Source of the DNA: Pseudomonas cremoricolorata
Lineage (GTDB): Bacteria; Pseudomonadota; Gammaproteobacteria; Pseudomonadales; Pseudomonadaceae
Reading direction: 5' to 3'
Length of the DNA stretch: 64,000 nt
Assembly (NCBI RefSeq): GCF_000759535.1
Contig: NZ_CP009455.1
Span: forward strand, 186,001 to 250,000
The translations under genes were made by a program, and so were the position numbers. The number at the start of each line of letters is the position of its first letter. Position 1 is the first letter of the stretch. Below are positions 38,859 through 49,218 of the stretch, piece by piece. The notes under the pieces are model-generated. The model was not told the origin of the DNA. It searched no databases and saw only the letters and a list, made by a program, of their open reading frames with translations.

Positions 38859-39296
38859 TCATAGTGGCTCAGCGGCGGCGTCTTCGCCGCTCAAGTGCGG
38901 CAGTACCGGCACCGGGCGCTTGTCTTCGTCGATGGCCACGAAGCTGAACACACCGTGGATGGCACGTTCACGGCCATCGAGGTACATGTTTTCGACGAAT
39001 ACATCGACCTGCACTTGCAGGCTGGTGTTGCCCACCTTGATCACGCTGCCAACCAGCTCGACGATGGTGCCGGCCGGAATCGGGTGCTTGAAGTCGATGC
39101 GGTCGGTGGAGACCGTCACCAGTGGCAAGCGGCAAAAGCGCGTGGCGGCGATGAACGACACTTCGTCCATCCAGGCCAGGGCGGTGCCACCGAACAGGGT
39201 GTTGTGGTGGTTGGTGGTGTTGGGGAATACCGTCTTGGTCACACGGGTGACCGACAATTCGGTACGGCGCTGGATTTCCTGGTCACGCGGCGTCAT
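38859..39296 (-). CDS. Acyl-CoA thioesterase (YciA-like hotdog)
   Basis: A 145-residue hotdog-fold thioesterase from the ATG at 39296, preceded by GGGAG; six more codons upstream are possible. The signature HHNTLFGGTALAWMDEVSFI contains the catalytic Asp. It should hydrolyse acyl-CoAs, with chain-length preference unknown. It lies 27 bases upstream of xerD on the same strand. Confidence 0.9.
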   Translation of the reverse strand: MTPRDQEIQRRTELSVTRVTKTVFPNTTNHHNTLFGGTALAWMDEVSFIAATRFCRLPLVTVSTDRIDFKHPIPAGTIVELVGSVIKVGNTSLQVQVDVFVENMYLDGRERAIHGVFSFVAIDEDKRPVPVLPHLSGEDAAAEPL

Positions 39297-39360
39297 CGAT
39301 TGCTCCCATCGCAAGGGTTTACGCGGCAGAGGGTGTTATACGCGGAAAAACCCACGCCCA

Positions 39361-39390
39361 CAAAAAAGCAGCCCGAAGGCTGCTTTTTCT
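39361..39390. terminator. Bidirectional terminator between rplS and the thioesterase gene
   Basis: AAAAAGCAGCC and GGCTGCTTTTT form an 11-bp stem around CGAA, with A and T runs on both sides. It ends the rplS operon transcript on the minus strand. Confidence 0.9.
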
Positions 39391-39426
39391 TTCGCATGGC
39401 AGCCTGGGCTGCCGGTCAAACTGCAC

Positions 39427-39777
39427 TCAGGACAGTTTTTCCTTGATGCGAGCTGCTTTACCGGACAGGTCACGCAGGTAGTACAGCTTGGCTTTACGCA
39501 CGTCACCACGACGTTTCACGGCCAGGCTGTCGATCTGCGGGCTGTAGGTCTGGAAGGTACGCTCTACGCCGACGCCGCTGGAGATCTTGCGCACGGTGAA
39601 GGCGCTGTTCAGACCGCGGTTGCGCTTGGCGATGACGACGCCTTCGAACGCCTGCAGACGGGAACGCTCACCTTCTTTCACTTTAACCTGGACGACAACG
39701 GTGTCGCCGGGTGCGAAAGTTGGGATTTCCTTGCTCATCTGCTCTGCTTCGAGCTGCTGGATGATCTTGTTGGTCAT
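39427..39777 (-). CDS. rplS: 50S ribosomal protein L19
   Basis: A 116-residue L19, located at the 30S-50S interface. The family sequence is clear: [51 protein letters not shown]. It is the last gene of rpsP-rimM-trmD-rplS, followed by a strong terminator. Confidence 0.98.
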   Translation of the reverse strand: MTNKIIQQLEAEQMSKEIPTFAPGDTVVVQVKVKEGERSRLQAFEGVVIAKRNRGLNSAFTVRKISSGVGVERTFQTYSPQIDSLAVKRRGDVRKAKLYYLRDLSGKAARIKEKLS

Positions 39778-39819
39778 GCTGTGCTCCTAAGATGGATACC
39801 GTGATCCACCATCGATACG

Positions 39820-40572
39820 TTAACTATCGTTCCGCTCTCGGAGGTATTCCTCGAGCAGCTTCTTCTCTTCTCCAGAAAGCGAGCGACTTTCCAGAAGATC
39901 GGCGCGACGTTCGAATGTCCTGCCTAAGGACTGCTTCAACCGCCATTGCCGGATGTGTGCATGGTTGCCACTGAGCAACACGTCGGGTACACGCTGATCC
40001 GCATACACCTCAGGTCGGGTGTAGTGCGGGCAATCAAGCAGGCCATCGGTGAAGGAGTCTTCCTCCGCCGAACCCACATGCCCCAAAGCTCCGGGCAGCA
40101 GTCGTGTAACCGCATCGATCAACACCATGGCCGGCAGCTCGCCACCAGACAGTACATAGTCGCCAATCGACCACTCTTCATCGACATGAGCTTCGATAAA
40201 ACGCTCGTCGATGCCTTCGTAACGACCGGCGATCAGGATCAACGACTCCTGTTCAGCCAGGCCTTTGACCGCTTGCTGAGTCAGCGTGCGGCCTTGTGGC
40301 GAGAGGTAAATCACCTTCGCCGATGCTCCGGTCGCTTGCCTGGCGCTGGCCAGGGCGTCTTCCAGAGGCTTGATCTTCATCACCATCCCCGGACCACCGC
40401 CAAAAGGCCGATCATCCACCGTGTGGTGGCGATCAGTGGTGTAGTCCCGCGGATTCCAGCAGGTCAGTTGCAACAACCCCTGCTTCACCGCGCGGCTGGT
40501 AATGCCGTACTCGGTAATGGCCGAAAACATCTCAGGGAACAGCGTGACGACTTCTACTCGAAGGTTGCCCAT
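39820..40572 (-). CDS. trmD: tRNA (guanine37-N1)-methyltransferase
   Basis: A 250-residue SPOUT methyltransferase that makes m1G37 in tRNAs and prevents +1 frameshifting. Knot motifs are [21 protein letters not shown] and [12 protein letters not shown]. It starts 3 bases after the rimM stop. Confidence 0.97.
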   Translation of the reverse strand: MGNLRVEVVTLFPEMFSAITEYGITSRAVKQGLLQLTCWNPRDYTTDRHHTVDDRPFGGGPGMVMKIKPLEDALASARQATGASAKVIYLSPQGRTLTQQAVKGLAEQESLILIAGRYEGIDERFIEAHVDEEWSIGDYVLSGGELPAMVLIDAVTRLLPGALGHVGSAEEDSFTDGLLDCPHYTRPEVYADQRVPDVLLSGNHAHIRQWRLKQSLGRTFERRADLLESRSLSGEEKKLLEEYLRERNDS

Positions 40573-40575
40573 CAG

Positions 40576-41112
40576 TCAGAAATCCGCATCCCATTCGACC
40601 CGCATCACACCTGCTTCCAGGTCGATTGCCAGCACGCATTGCCGGGTATACGGCAACAGACGCTCACGATCATCCAGGCTGCCCGTGCAAGGCTTGACCA
40701 CTACTACATCATTGGCGCCGGTTTCCAACAGGTGATCGACCTTGCCGAACAGTTGTTCGTCCTGGTTGATGACGCTCAGACCTACCAGTTGATGCCAGTA
40801 GTATTCGTCTTCGCTCAAGTTGGGCAAAAGGCTGCGTGAGATACAGATCTCGTAACCGCTCAGAAGACGTGCTTCGTCACGATCGTCTAGCCCTTTGAGT
40901 TTCGCGACCAGATCCTTTTGCGTGGAACGGCCACTCACCAGCTCGACCTGTTTGACCGACCCTTCACGCCGAAGCGTCCAGTGACGGTAATCCAACAGGT
41001 TTTCAATCGGATCGGTAAAGGAAAAGACCTTCACCTCGCCGCGAACGCCGTGAACCGAAAAAATCTTGCCAACGACGATGAGGTCGTCAGCCATTTCTGG
41101 CGTCGCGCTCAT
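40576..41112 (-). CDS. rimM: 16S rRNA processing protein RimM
   Basis: A 178-residue ribosome maturation factor for the 30S head. The N-terminal barrel starts IVVGKIFSVHGVRGEVKVFS (about 11-30). A PRC-barrel C-terminus contains YYWHQLVGLSVIN and KVDHLLETGANDV. It lies 5 bases after rpsP. Confidence 0.96.
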   Translation of the reverse strand: MSATPEMADDLIVVGKIFSVHGVRGEVKVFSFTDPIENLLDYRHWTLRREGSVKQVELVSGRSTQKDLVAKLKGLDDRDEARLLSGYEICISRSLLPNLSEDEYYWHQLVGLSVINQDEQLFGKVDHLLETGANDVVVVKPCTGSLDDRERLLPYTRQCVLAIDLEAGVMRVEWDADF

Positions 41113-41117
41113 ACGGT

Positions 41118-41369
41118 TCAGGCTGCAGCCTTGGCCGCTTCCTTCAGCAGCTGAGCAACGCGCTCAGACGGCTGCGCGCCAACGCTCAGCCAGTGAGCGA
41201 CGCGATCTTCTTTAACGGACAGGCGAACTTCCTGACCACGAGCGACAGGGTTGAAGAAGCCAACCTGCTCGATGTGGGAGCCGTCACGCGGGTTACGCGA
41301 GTCGGTTACGGTCAGTTGGTAGAATGGGCGCTTTTTGGAGCCGCCACGGGCAAGACGGATGGTTAGCAT
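41118..41369 (-). CDS. rpsP: 30S ribosomal protein S16
   Basis: An 83-residue S16 starting [18 protein letters not shown] at 41369; the longer frame upstream is not conserved. It is the first gene of the rpsP-rimM-trmD-rplS operon. Confidence 0.98.
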   Translation of the reverse strand: MLTIRLARGGSKKRPFYQLTVTDSRNPRDGSHIEQVGFFNPVARGQEVRLSVKEDRVAHWLSVGAQPSERVAQLLKEAAKAAA

Positions 41370-41441
41370 TGAACATCGTTCCTGTAGTCGGTGCTGCAAA
41401 TCATGATCCCAGCGGGCACACGGGTACCCGAAAGGCCGCAT

Positions 41442-41470
41442 ATTCTCAAGGAATGTACGGACTTTTGCAA
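41442..41470 (-). promoter_or_regulatory. Candidate sigma-70 promoter of the rpsP operon
   Basis: On the minus strand TTGCAA (41470-41465) and GAGAAT (41447-41442) are separated by 17 bases, about 70 bases upstream of the rpsP start. Spacing is ideal and both boxes are partial matches. Confidence 0.4.
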
Positions 41471-41600
41471 ATGCCTTTTTCAGTTGAATGAAGGCCTGCC
41501 TGTCGATCTGCACAATTGGCTGCCTGCCGAAGCGGGCAGCGTTGACCCCGCGGCAGCGGGGATCCTGGACTCGGGCGAACACGCCCAAGCCCTGAATGGG

Positions 41601-42977
41601 TTACAGCTTCGGCATGCCGCCGCCTGGCAGCATTCCGCCCAGCCCGCGCATCATCTTCGACATGCCGCCTTTGCTGGAGAATTTCTTCATCATTTTCTGC
41701 ATCTGCTTGTGCTGCTTGATCAGCCGTCCGACATCCTGCACCTGGGTGCCGGAACCCAGGGCGATGCGGCGCTTGCGCGAGCCACTGAGCAATTCAGGAT
41801 CGCGGCGCTCGGCCGGGGTCATCGAGTTGATGATCGCTTCCATCTGCTTGAACTGCTTCTCGGCCGCGCCCTGGGCATTGCCCATCTGCGACAGGTTGAC
41901 GCCGCCGATGCTCGGCAGCTTGTCCATCAGGCCACCGAGGCCGCCCATATTCTTCATTTGCAGCAGTTGGTCGCGGAAGTCTTCGAGGTCGAAGCCCTTG
42001 CCCTTCTTCAGCTTCTTGGCGAGCTTGTCGGCCTTGGCCTTGTCGATGGTCTGCTCGGCCTGCTCGATCAGGCTGAGCACATCGCCCATACCCAGGATGC
42101 GCGAGGCGATACGATCAGGGTGGAACGGCTCGAGGGCTTCGCTCTTCTCGCCCATGCCGATGAACTTGATCGGCTTGCCGGTGATGGCGCGCACCGAGAG
42201 GGCAGCACCGCCACGGGCATCGCCATCGACCTTGGTGAGAATCACACCGGTCAGCGGCAGCGCTTCACCGAAGGCCTTGGCGGTGTTGGCCGCGTCCTGA
42301 CCGGTCATGGCGTCGACCACGAACAGCGTTTCCACAGGCTTGACCGCGGCATGCAGGGACTTGATCTCGTCCATCATGTCGGCGTCGATGTGCAGACGGC
42401 CGGCGGTGTCGACGATCACCACGTCGATGTACTTGAGCTTGGCCTCGCGAATCGCCGCCTCGGCGATGGCTACCGGCTTCTGGCTGATATCGGACGGGAA
42501 GAAGGTCACGCCGATGTCGTTGGCCAGGGTTTCGAGCTGCTTGATCGCGGCAGGACGATAGACGTCGGCCGACACCACCATCACGCTCTTCTTCTTGCGC
42601 TCCTTGAGGTGGCGCGCCAGCTTGCCAGCGGTGGTGGTCTTGCCCGCACCCTGCAGGCCGGCCATGAGCACCACGGCGGGGGGCGCCGCGTTGAGCGCCA
42701 GCTCTTCGTTGGCCGCACCCATCAGGCCTTCGAGTTCGGCCTGGACGATCTTCACGAACGCCTGACCCGGGGTCAGGCTGCGCGACACCTCGGTGCCGAC
42801 CGCACGTTCTTTCACGCTGTTGACGAAATCCTTGACCACCGGCAGGGCCACGTCGGCCTCAAGCAGCGCCATGCGCACTTCGCGCAAGGTGTCCTTGATG
42901 TTGTCTTCGGTCAGCTTGGCCTTGCCGGTAACGTGGCGCAGCGTCTGTGACAGGCGGTCGGTCAGGTTTTCGAACAT
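41601..42977 (-). CDS. ffh: Signal recognition particle protein Ffh
   Basis: A 458-residue SRP GTPase that targets inner-membrane proteins cotranslationally. The ATG at 42977 (MFENLTDRLSQTLRHV) has AAGGAT upstream. Domain order is N, then G with the P-loop GLQGAGKTTTAGKLA (about 101-115) and DTAGRLH, then the methionine-rich M domain with a GGM/GG-rich tail. It is divergent from the CcsA-like gene. Confidence 0.97.
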   Translation of the reverse strand: MFENLTDRLSQTLRHVTGKAKLTEDNIKDTLREVRMALLEADVALPVVKDFVNSVKERAVGTEVSRSLTPGQAFVKIVQAELEGLMGAANEELALNAAPPAVVLMAGLQGAGKTTTAGKLARHLKERKKKSVMVVSADVYRPAAIKQLETLANDIGVTFFPSDISQKPVAIAEAAIREAKLKYIDVVIVDTAGRLHIDADMMDEIKSLHAAVKPVETLFVVDAMTGQDAANTAKAFGEALPLTGVILTKVDGDARGGAALSVRAITGKPIKFIGMGEKSEALEPFHPDRIASRILGMGDVLSLIEQAEQTIDKAKADKLAKKLKKGKGFDLEDFRDQLLQMKNMGGLGGLMDKLPSIGGVNLSQMGNAQGAAEKQFKQMEAIINSMTPAERRDPELLSGSRKRRIALGSGTQVQDVGRLIKQHKQMQKMMKKFSSKGGMSKMMRGLGGMLPGGGMPKL

Positions 42978-43221
42978 GGTGATCCTTTCAGGCCCAGTAA
43001 AGCCGAGGGTGGTCAGGCAACCTGGTCCTCGATGAAAAGGCCCAGGGCACAGCAAGCCGGCGATTATAGCGCAGCGCACCGATTACGCACACCTCGGCGC
43101 TGACAGACGCACGCTTCGCTGATCCAGGCCGGCACAGCCGCAGCCACGCCGTCGCAGACTTCCTTGCCCGCCACCTTCTATGCCACACTCCGTTTCTTCA
43201 AGGGCTTGCCTGCCAGGACTT

Positions 43222-44031
43222 ATGCTCTCTTCACCCAGCCTCATTCCCAATCTGCTCGCCGCCGGCCTCTACCTGCTGGCGACGCTGTATCACGCCATGC
43301 GCATTCGTCAGGGCTCGCGCGCCGACAAGCGCCTGCTGGGCCTGCTCGGCGGCCTGGCCGTGCTGGCCCAGGGCGGCGCACTGTTCTTTCAGCTGAACAC
43401 TCCGCTGGGCCTGAGCCTGGACTTCTTCAGTGCCGCCAGCCTGATCGCCGTGGCGGTGATTGCCCTGACCCTGCTCGCCTGCCTGAGCATTCCGGTGGAG
43501 AACCTGCTGGTGCTGCTGTTCCCGCTTGGCGCGGTGACCGCGCTGCTGGCGCAGTTCGCCCCGGCAGGTACGGTACCGCTGACCAACGAAGAACCGGGCA
43601 TCCTGGCGCACATCCTGCTGTCGATTCTCGCCTATGGCCTGTTCACCATTGCCGTGTTCCAGTCGCTGCTGCTGTTGCTGCAGGATTACCAGCTCAAGCA
43701 CAAGCATCCGTCAGGCCTGATCCGCAACTTCCCGCCCCTGCAGACCATGGAAAGCCTGCTGTTCGGCTTCCTCTGGGCTGGCTGGGCGCTGCTCAGTGCC
43801 TCGCTGGTGTCGGGCTGGTTGTTCCTCGATAACCTGTTCGCCCAGCATCTGGTGCACAAGACGTCCCTCGCCTGCCTGGCCTGGGTGGTGTTCGGCGTAC
43901 TGCTGTGGGGCCGTACGCGCCTTGGCTGGCGTGGGCACAAGGCGATCCGCTGGACCCTGGCCGGCTTCTGCCTGCTGATGCTGGCCTATTTCGGCAGCAA
44001 GCTGGTTCGCGAATTCATCCTGCACATCTGA
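43222..44031 (+). CDS. CcsA/HemX-type cytochrome c assembly membrane protein
   Basis: A 269-residue inner-membrane protein from the ATG at 43222 (MLSSPSLIPNLLAAGLY), with AGGA close upstream; an ATG at 43180 is an alternative. About eight membrane helices are visible. The family is the YpjD/HemX-like branch of CcsA proteins. It is commonly found next to ffh in Pseudomonas, but its role in haem handling is not established. It is followed by the CorC-like gene 9 bases later. Confidence 0.85.
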   Translation: MLSSPSLIPNLLAAGLYLLATLYHAMRIRQGSRADKRLLGLLGGLAVLAQGGALFFQLNTPLGLSLDFFSAASLIAVAVIALTLLACLSIPVENLLVLLFPLGAVTALLAQFAPAGTVPLTNEEPGILAHILLSILAYGLFTIAVFQSLLLLLQDYQLKHKHPSGLIRNFPPLQTMESLLFGFLWAGWALLSASLVSGWLFLDNLFAQHLVHKTSLACLAWVVFGVLLWGRTRLGWRGHKAIRWTLAGFCLLMLAYFGSKLVREFILHI

Positions 44032-44040
44032 CCCTTGCCC

Positions 44041-45252
44041 ATGTACACCCTGCCGCATGCCACCCTGCTCGGTATCCTGGCCCTGGCGCTGCTCTGGTCG
44101 GTGCTGTTGAGCACGGTCGACGCCGCCGCCCAAATACCCCCCGCCGATGAAGACGACGCTCCTGCGCTGCCTGCCCAGGCCCTGGTGCTTGGCGCCAGCC
44201 TCGGCAAGCTGCTGGTGCTGGGCCTGGCCTGCCTGGAGGGCTGGCGCCACTTCAGTGAGCACGGTTTCTGGCTGTCCGGTCTGGGCGCGGCGCTGACCCT
44301 GCTGGTGCTCAGCGAATACCTGCCGCGGCGTCTGGCCCGGCGCTACCCGCGCGGCTGTCTGAACCTGGGACGACAAGTGCTGCGCGTGCCGCTCTGGCTA
44401 CTGCAACCACTGGCCTGCCTGCTAGATGCCTGCGCACGCCTGCTGCTGCGACCGCTGCGCCGGCAGGCCGCCCAAGCCACTGCAGTGGGCGCGACCGACG
44501 ATCCGTTCGACGACCAAGCCAGCCCCGGCCCTGTGCGCCCTGGCATTTCCCGCGGTGTACAGGCCCTCGAAGGGGTCACCGTCAATGACATTCTGGTACC
44601 GCGCAACGATGTCGACGGCATCAACCTCGACGACCCGATCGAACGGATCAGCGCGCAATTGCTGGGCAGCCAGCACACTCGCCTGCCGGTATTCCATGCC
44701 GACATCAATCAGGTCGAGGCCGTGCTCAACATCAAGCTGGTGCGCCATTTGCTGAGCGCGGGCGCACTGACCAAGGACGCACTCCTGGCGGCCTGCCATC
44801 CGCCCTACTTCATTCCAGAAACCACACCCCTGCAATTGCAGCTGCTGAACTTTCACAAGCAGCAGCGGCGCATGGCGATGGTGGTCGACGAGTACGGCGA
44901 AGTGCTCGGCATCGTGACCCTAGAAGACTTGCTGGAAGAAATCGTCGGCGAGTTCGAGCAGGAACAGCACCTGAACAACCCGCACATCGAAACCCAGGCC
45001 GATGGCCGCTTCATCATCGACGGCGCCACCACCTTGCGGGAAATCAACCGCTGCCTGGGCTGGCACTTGCCCTGCGACGGCGCACCGAAGACCCTCAATG
45101 GCCTGGTCATCGAAGCCCTTGAAAGCATTCCCGAAACCGCTGTGTGCTTGAGGATCGGCCGCTACCGCCTGGAAATTCTCGAAACCCAGGACAACTGCGC
45201 GAGCAAGGTGCTGGCCTGGAACGTGGGTTCGTCGCTAGCGGCGCGGCGCTGA
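44041..45252 (+). CDS. CorC/HlyC-family protein with CBS pair
   Basis: A 403-residue protein. The N-terminal third has two or three hydrophobic segments and a reduced DUF21-like region (LSEYLPRRLARRYP). Two CBS repeats follow (ILVPRNDVDGINLDD; RRMAMVVDEYGEVLGIVTLEDLLEEIVGEF), then a C-terminal CorC_HlyC transporter-associated domain (about 320-390). The family is linked to magnesium/cobalt efflux or control. Its 3' end overlaps the convergent downstream gene by 18 bases. Confidence 0.88.
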   Translation: MYTLPHATLLGILALALLWSVLLSTVDAAAQIPPADEDDAPALPAQALVLGASLGKLLVLGLACLEGWRHFSEHGFWLSGLGAALTLLVLSEYLPRRLARRYPRGCLNLGRQVLRVPLWLLQPLACLLDACARLLLRPLRRQAAQATAVGATDDPFDDQASPGPVRPGISRGVQALEGVTVNDILVPRNDVDGINLDDPIERISAQLLGSQHTRLPVFHADINQVEAVLNIKLVRHLLSAGALTKDALLAACHPPYFIPETTPLQLQLLNFHKQQRRMAMVVDEYGEVLGIVTLEDLLEEIVGEFEQEQHLNNPHIETQADGRFIIDGATTLREINRCLGWHLPCDGAPKTLNGLVIEALESIPETAVCLRIGRYRLEILETQDNCASKVLAWNVGSSLAARR

Positions 45253-45822
45253 GTCCGCTAGTTCGTCGTTGAGCGTATAGCGGTAGCCCACGTCGAGGTC
45301 GCCAGCCGCCGGCCTGCTCCAGGTCTTGCGCAGCACGAATTCGAACGCCGGCTCGTACAGCTCGTCGCGCAGCACCGCTCCGGCCAGCACTTGCACCTCG
45401 TACCAGCCATTTTCCAGCTCGATCATCGGTCGCTCCGGCGCCTGGTAGCGCGCCAGCACATCACCGAGTGTCTTGTTGGTGAAGTGCTGCAACAACCGCC
45501 AGGTGAATAGCAGCACCGCGCCACTTTCCACCTGAAGAATGTACCCGGACCGGCGATGGCGCAGGCTGCTGCCTGCTTCGAGCAACGCCGGCGACTGCCC
45601 GTCGAGGGTAAAGATGATGCGATACGGCAGGTTTTCCACCCCTGCCAGCGGCAACACCACCCCTTCGAGCACCGCACGGTCGCCGCTGTCGCCGTGGGTG
45701 AAGGCATGGGCCAGATCATCGGGCAGATCGTGATCGTCCTGGAAACGCTTGAGGCGTTGCAAATCGGCGAGCAGGAAATAGTCGATCAGGTCGTTGAGCA
45801 CGTCGCTGAATTCGTGGCGCAT
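45235..45822 (-). CDS. Conserved hypothetical protein
   Basis: A 195-residue soluble protein from the ATG at 45822, which has AAGGAA upstream; the open frame continues 52 codons further without protein character. It is acidic at the N-terminus (SDVLNDLIDYFLLADLQRL) and strand-rich later. It has no signal peptide or membrane segment. I do not recognise a family. It converges with, and overlaps, the CorC-like gene. Confidence 0.75.
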   Translation of the reverse strand: MRHEFSDVLNDLIDYFLLADLQRLKRFQDDHDLPDDLAHAFTHGDSGDRAVLEGVVLPLAGVENLPYRIIFTLDGQSPALLEAGSSLRHRRSGYILQVESGAVLLFTWRLLQHFTNKTLGDVLARYQAPERPMIELENGWYEVQVLAGAVLRDELYEPAFEFVLRKTWSRPAAGDLDVGYRYTLNDELADSAPRR

Positions 45823-45910
45823 GGCGTTTCCTTCTTGTTCGAGGCGCCGTTGCAGCGCTGAAGGAAAATGTAGCGGATGCCCGCCGCGGTGTCGCGGCGG
45901 GCACGGGCTA

Positions 45911-47092
45911 TCAGAACTCGACGCTGACCGCCTGTGCTGCGCGGCTGGCCTTGGCCCGCGCCGCCTCGATGGATTCATCGCGCGCCAGGCACACGCCCAT
46001 GCGCCGCTGGCCGTCGATCTGCGGCTTGCCGAACAGACGCAACGCGGTATCAGGCTCGCTCAGCGCAGCGCCGAGATTGGCGAAGGCGGTCTGGGTGGAA
46101 GTGCCCTGGGGCAGGATCACCGCCGAGGCCGAAGGGCCGAACTGGTGTACCGCAGGAATCGGCAGGCCGAGAATCGCTCGCGCATGGAGGGCGAACTGCG
46201 ACAGGTCCTGGGAGATCAAGGTCACCAGCCCGGTGTCGTGCGGGCGTGGCGAGACTTCGCTGAACCACACCTGATCCCCTTTGACGAACAGCTCGACGCC
46301 GAACAGGCCGCGCCCGCCGAGCGCATCGGTGACCGCCTTGGCCACCCGTTGCGATTCGGCCAGGGCCTTGGCGCTCATGGCCTGCGGCTGCCACGACTCC
46401 TGATAGTCGCCTTTTTCCTGGCGGTGGCCGACCGGGTCGAGGAAGGTGGTTCCCCCCACATGGCGCACGGTCAGCAAGGTGATTTCGTAGTCGAAATCGA
46501 TGAAACCTTCGACGATCACTCGCCCGCCGCCCGCGCGCCCACCTTCCTGGGCGTAGGTCCAGGCGCTCTGCAGGTCGGCGTCGCTACGCAGCAAGCTCTG
46601 CCCTTTGCCGGACGAGCTCATCACGGGCTTGACCACGCACGGGTAACCGACATCGGCGACGCCCTTGGCATAGTCTTCGTAGGTATCGGCAAAATGGTAC
46701 GGCGAGGTCGGCAGGTCGAGGTCTTCGGCGGCCAGGCGGCGGATGCCCTCGCGGTTCATGGTCAGCTGAGTGGCGCGCGCCGTAGGTACCACGGTAAAGC
46801 CTTCGCTTTCCAGCTCGACCAGGGTGGCCGTGGCGATGGCTTCGATTTCCGGCACGATGTAATGCGGCCGCTCGGCTTCGATTACCGCGCGCAGGGCCGC
46901 GCCATCGAGCATGTTGACCACGTGGCTGCGATGCGCCACCTGCATGGCCGGCGCGTTGGCGTAGCGGTCAACGGCGATCACCTCGACCCCCAGACGTTGC
47001 AGTTCGATCACCACTTCCTTGCCCAGCTCGCCGCAGCCACAGAGCAGTACACGGGTCGCGCTCGGCGACAAAGGGGTTCCGATACGGGTCAT
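45911..47092 (-). CDS. purT: Formate-dependent phosphoribosylglycinamide formyltransferase
   Basis: A 393-residue ATP-grasp enzyme making formyl-GAR from GAR, formate and ATP in purine synthesis. The ATG at 47092 ([17 protein letters not shown]) matches family starts. Motifs are [29 protein letters not shown] (ATP-grasp loop, about 160-173) and [14 protein letters not shown]. Confidence 0.96.
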   Translation of the reverse strand: MTRIGTPLSPSATRVLLCGCGELGKEVVIELQRLGVEVIAVDRYANAPAMQVAHRSHVVNMLDGAALRAVIEAERPHYIVPEIEAIATATLVELESEGFTVVPTARATQLTMNREGIRRLAAEDLDLPTSPYHFADTYEDYAKGVADVGYPCVVKPVMSSSGKGQSLLRSDADLQSAWTYAQEGGRAGGGRVIVEGFIDFDYEITLLTVRHVGGTTFLDPVGHRQEKGDYQESWQPQAMSAKALAESQRVAKAVTDALGGRGLFGVELFVKGDQVWFSEVSPRPHDTGLVTLISQDLSQFALHARAILGLPIPAVHQFGPSASAVILPQGTSTQTAFANLGAALSEPDTALRLFGKPQIDGQRRMGVCLARDESIEAARAKASRAAQAVSVEF

Positions 47093-47180
47093 TAGAGGTC
47101 CTCTGAGACGGTCGGGATCGCGTGCAGGAAGCGCTGCCCGGGAGAAAAGGAGCGCCATTCTACACCATCGCCTCCAGGGG

Positions 47181-47648
47181 TCAGCCGGCCAGCGTCGCCT
47201 TACGGGCGCGCCAGCTCATCGCCAGCCACACCGCGCTGACTCCGGCGAACTTCGAGGCCATGGCCGTACCGACCACCGCTGGGGTGAGTGCGCCGATCAT
47301 GCCGAAGAAGATGAAGGTATCGACCGGAATGCTCAGCGCCGAACTGAGCCAGAGGCGATCACGCAAAGGCCGGCGGGTGATGCTGAACACCAGCCAGTCG
47401 ATCAGCTCGGAGAGGAAGAACGCCGTGGCGCTGGCCAGCGCGATGGCAGGCTCGGAGGTGATGTACGACAGCACCAGTGCGACCAGCATCGCCAGCAGCG
47501 CGCCGTGACCAAAGCGGGTCTGCACCATGTCGCGCAGGATGAACACCAGGCCGCCCCAGGCCGACCAGATGACATCCAGGTGCGGGGCGCTGGAAAAGGC
47601 GAAGTTGATCAGCACTACGCTGCTGATATAGGCGATGAGAAAAAGCAT
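47181..47648 (-). CDS. VUT/YhhQ-family transporter (queuosine precursor type)
   Basis: A 155-residue inner-membrane protein from the ATG at 47648 ([16 protein letters not shown]) with five or six membrane helices. Features include [30 protein letters not shown] and [11 protein letters not shown], typical of the YhhQ/VUT family. YhhQ of E. coli imports queuosine precursors. The protein is shorter than E. coli YhhQ, so the substrate is inferred. Confidence 0.85.
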   Translation of the reverse strand: MLFLIAYISSVVLINFAFSSAPHLDVIWSAWGGLVFILRDMVQTRFGHGALLAMLVALVLSYITSEPAIALASATAFFLSELIDWLVFSITRRPLRDRLWLSSALSIPVDTFIFFGMIGALTPAVVGTAMASKFAGVSAVWLAMSWRARKATLAG

Positions 47649-47720
47649 GACAGGAGACCTTCGGACAAGCCGCACAGGGTACTGGATTTCCTCGCCCCTG
47701 GCAGCTACCGGTCGACCTGC

Positions 47721-47921
47721 TCAGCCGCCGAGAATCAGCCCCGCCGCCAGCGCCCGCTGATGGCACAGCTGCAATACCTCACGGCGCTGCTGATCGCTCA
47801 TGCGCGACCAACGGCTGATTTCCTCGACGCTGCGCTGGCAGCCGGTGCAGATGTCCTGTTCATCCAACGCGCAGATACTGACGCAGGGCGAGGCCACTGG
47901 ACGCGCAGCTACTTCACTCAT
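47721..47921 (-). CDS. DUF1289 small cysteine protein
   Basis: A 66-residue protein from the ATG at 47921. The DUF1289 signature is present: [20 protein letters not shown], with four cysteines that could bind a metal or Fe-S cluster, and [17 protein letters not shown]. Function unknown. Its start overlaps the end of the gamma-carbonic-anhydrase-like gene by 8 bases, so it is probably translationally coupled. Confidence 0.88.
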   Translation of the reverse strand: MSEVAARPVASPCVSICALDEQDICTGCQRSVEEISRWSRMSDQQRREVLQLCHQRALAAGLILGG

Positions 47922-48438
47922 CGTCAACCACCAGATCGCGCGCATAGCGCTGGGCGTTGGCCACGTAATGGGCAGCACTGGCTTCGAGCATGCGCTTCTG
48001 CGCCTCGGTCAGTTCTCGGGCGATCTTGCCCGGCGAGCCGACCACCAGCGAGCCGTCGGGAATCACCCTGCCCTCGGGTATGAGCGCGTTGGCGCCGATG
48101 ATGCAATGCTTGCCGATCCGGGCACCGTTGAGCACCACGGCGTTGATGCCGATCAGGCTGTAATCGCCCACGCTGCAGCCGTGCAGCATGGCGTTGTGCC
48201 CGACGGTGACGCCCGTGCCGAGGGTCAACGGCGAGCCCATGTCGGTGTGCATCACCACACCGTCCTGGACATTGCTGTCGGCGCCGATGTCGATCAGTTC
48301 GTTATCGCCGCGCAGTACCGCCCCGAACCAGACACTGGCGCGCGCCTGCAAGCGCACCTTGCCGATCAGCGTGGCGTTGGGGGCAGCCCAGCTGCTGGGA
48401 TGGGCTTCGACACGCTGATCACCCAAGCGGTATTTCAT
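47914..48438 (-). CDS. Gamma-carbonic-anhydrase family protein (left-handed beta-helix)
   Basis: A 174-residue hexapeptide-repeat protein of the YrdA/PaaY type. Histidines in MHTDMGS and [10 protein letters not shown] could ligate zinc (about residues 64, 81 and 86). The C-terminus has [12 protein letters not shown] and a helix. Carbonic anhydrase activity is unproven for many members. It overlaps the DUF1289 gene. Confidence 0.9.
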   Translation of the reverse strand: MKYRLGDQRVEAHPSSWAAPNATLIGKVRLQARASVWFGAVLRGDNELIDIGADSNVQDGVVMHTDMGSPLTLGTGVTVGHNAMLHGCSVGDYSLIGINAVVLNGARIGKHCIIGANALIPEGRVIPDGSLVVGSPGKIARELTEAQKRMLEASAAHYVANAQRYARDLVVDDE

Positions 48439-48481
48439 GACGGATTCCTCACGGTGATGCCGATGACAGGGTGGGCCCCGC

Positions 48482-49081
48482 TCAGGATTGGACGAAACAG
48501 TCCGGCGGCTGGTGCAGGCTGATGCCGGCGTCGTACAGCAGGTTGACCAGCTCGACGATCATGATCGCCGACAGCCCCCAGATCTTGTAGTCGTCGTAGC
48601 GGTAGCTGGGCACGTACCAGCTGCGCCCCTGGTAGTCGATGCGGTGAGTGTGTTCGCGCGGGTCCTGGCGGAAGAACGCCAGCGGCACGCTGAACACCGC
48701 GGCGATTTCTGCGTCGTTGGGGCGATACTCGACATAGTCGGGAATCAACCCGACGAATGGCGTCACCTTCAGCCCGTGCAGGGAAATCAGCGGGCTCAAT
48801 GGCCCCAGCACTTCCACCAGACCCGGCGGCAAGCCGATTTCCTCTTCGGCTTCACGCAGGGCGGTGAACACCAGGCTGGGGTCTTCCGGGTCACGTCGAC
48901 CACCGGGGAAGGCCACCTCGCCACCATGGGTCGACAGGCCTTGGGCGCGCAGGGTCAGCACCAACTCAGGCTCTTCACAACGGGTGATCGGCAGCAGCAC
49001 CGCAGCTTCCGGGAAGCGCCGGTCGACCTCCATCGACACGGGGCTGTGGCTGCTCATCCGCCGAACAAGCTCATCCAGCAT
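48482..49081 (-). CDS. Nudix CoA pyrophosphatase (NudL-like)
   Basis: A 199-residue Nudix hydrolase from the ATG at 49081 ([14 protein letters not shown]). The Nudix box [10 protein letters not shown]...REAEEEIGL fits G-x5-E-x7-REUxEExGU with a variant spacing. The preceding [13 protein letters not shown] belongs to the CoA-specific UPF0035 signature. It probably cleaves CoA derivatives. It is divergent from the zinc-ribbon Nudix gene. Confidence 0.88.
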   Translation of the reverse strand: MLDELVRRMSSHSPVSMEVDRRFPEAAVLLPITRCEEPELVLTLRAQGLSTHGGEVAFPGGRRDPEDPSLVFTALREAEEEIGLPPGLVEVLGPLSPLISLHGLKVTPFVGLIPDYVEYRPNDAEIAAVFSVPLAFFRQDPREHTHRIDYQGRSWYVPSYRYDDYKIWGLSAIMIVELVNLLYDAGISLHQPPDCFVQS

Positions 49082-49218
49082 CTGCACACTCTCGGTTCCA
49101 AGGCCTGCCGAGCATGATGCACCAAAAGCCGCAAGGCACCCAAGCCCCTGGCCAGCGACGGCTTGCCGTGGCAGACACGCACGCGCCAAGATAGGCGTCT
49201 CACTACAGGATTCCCAGC

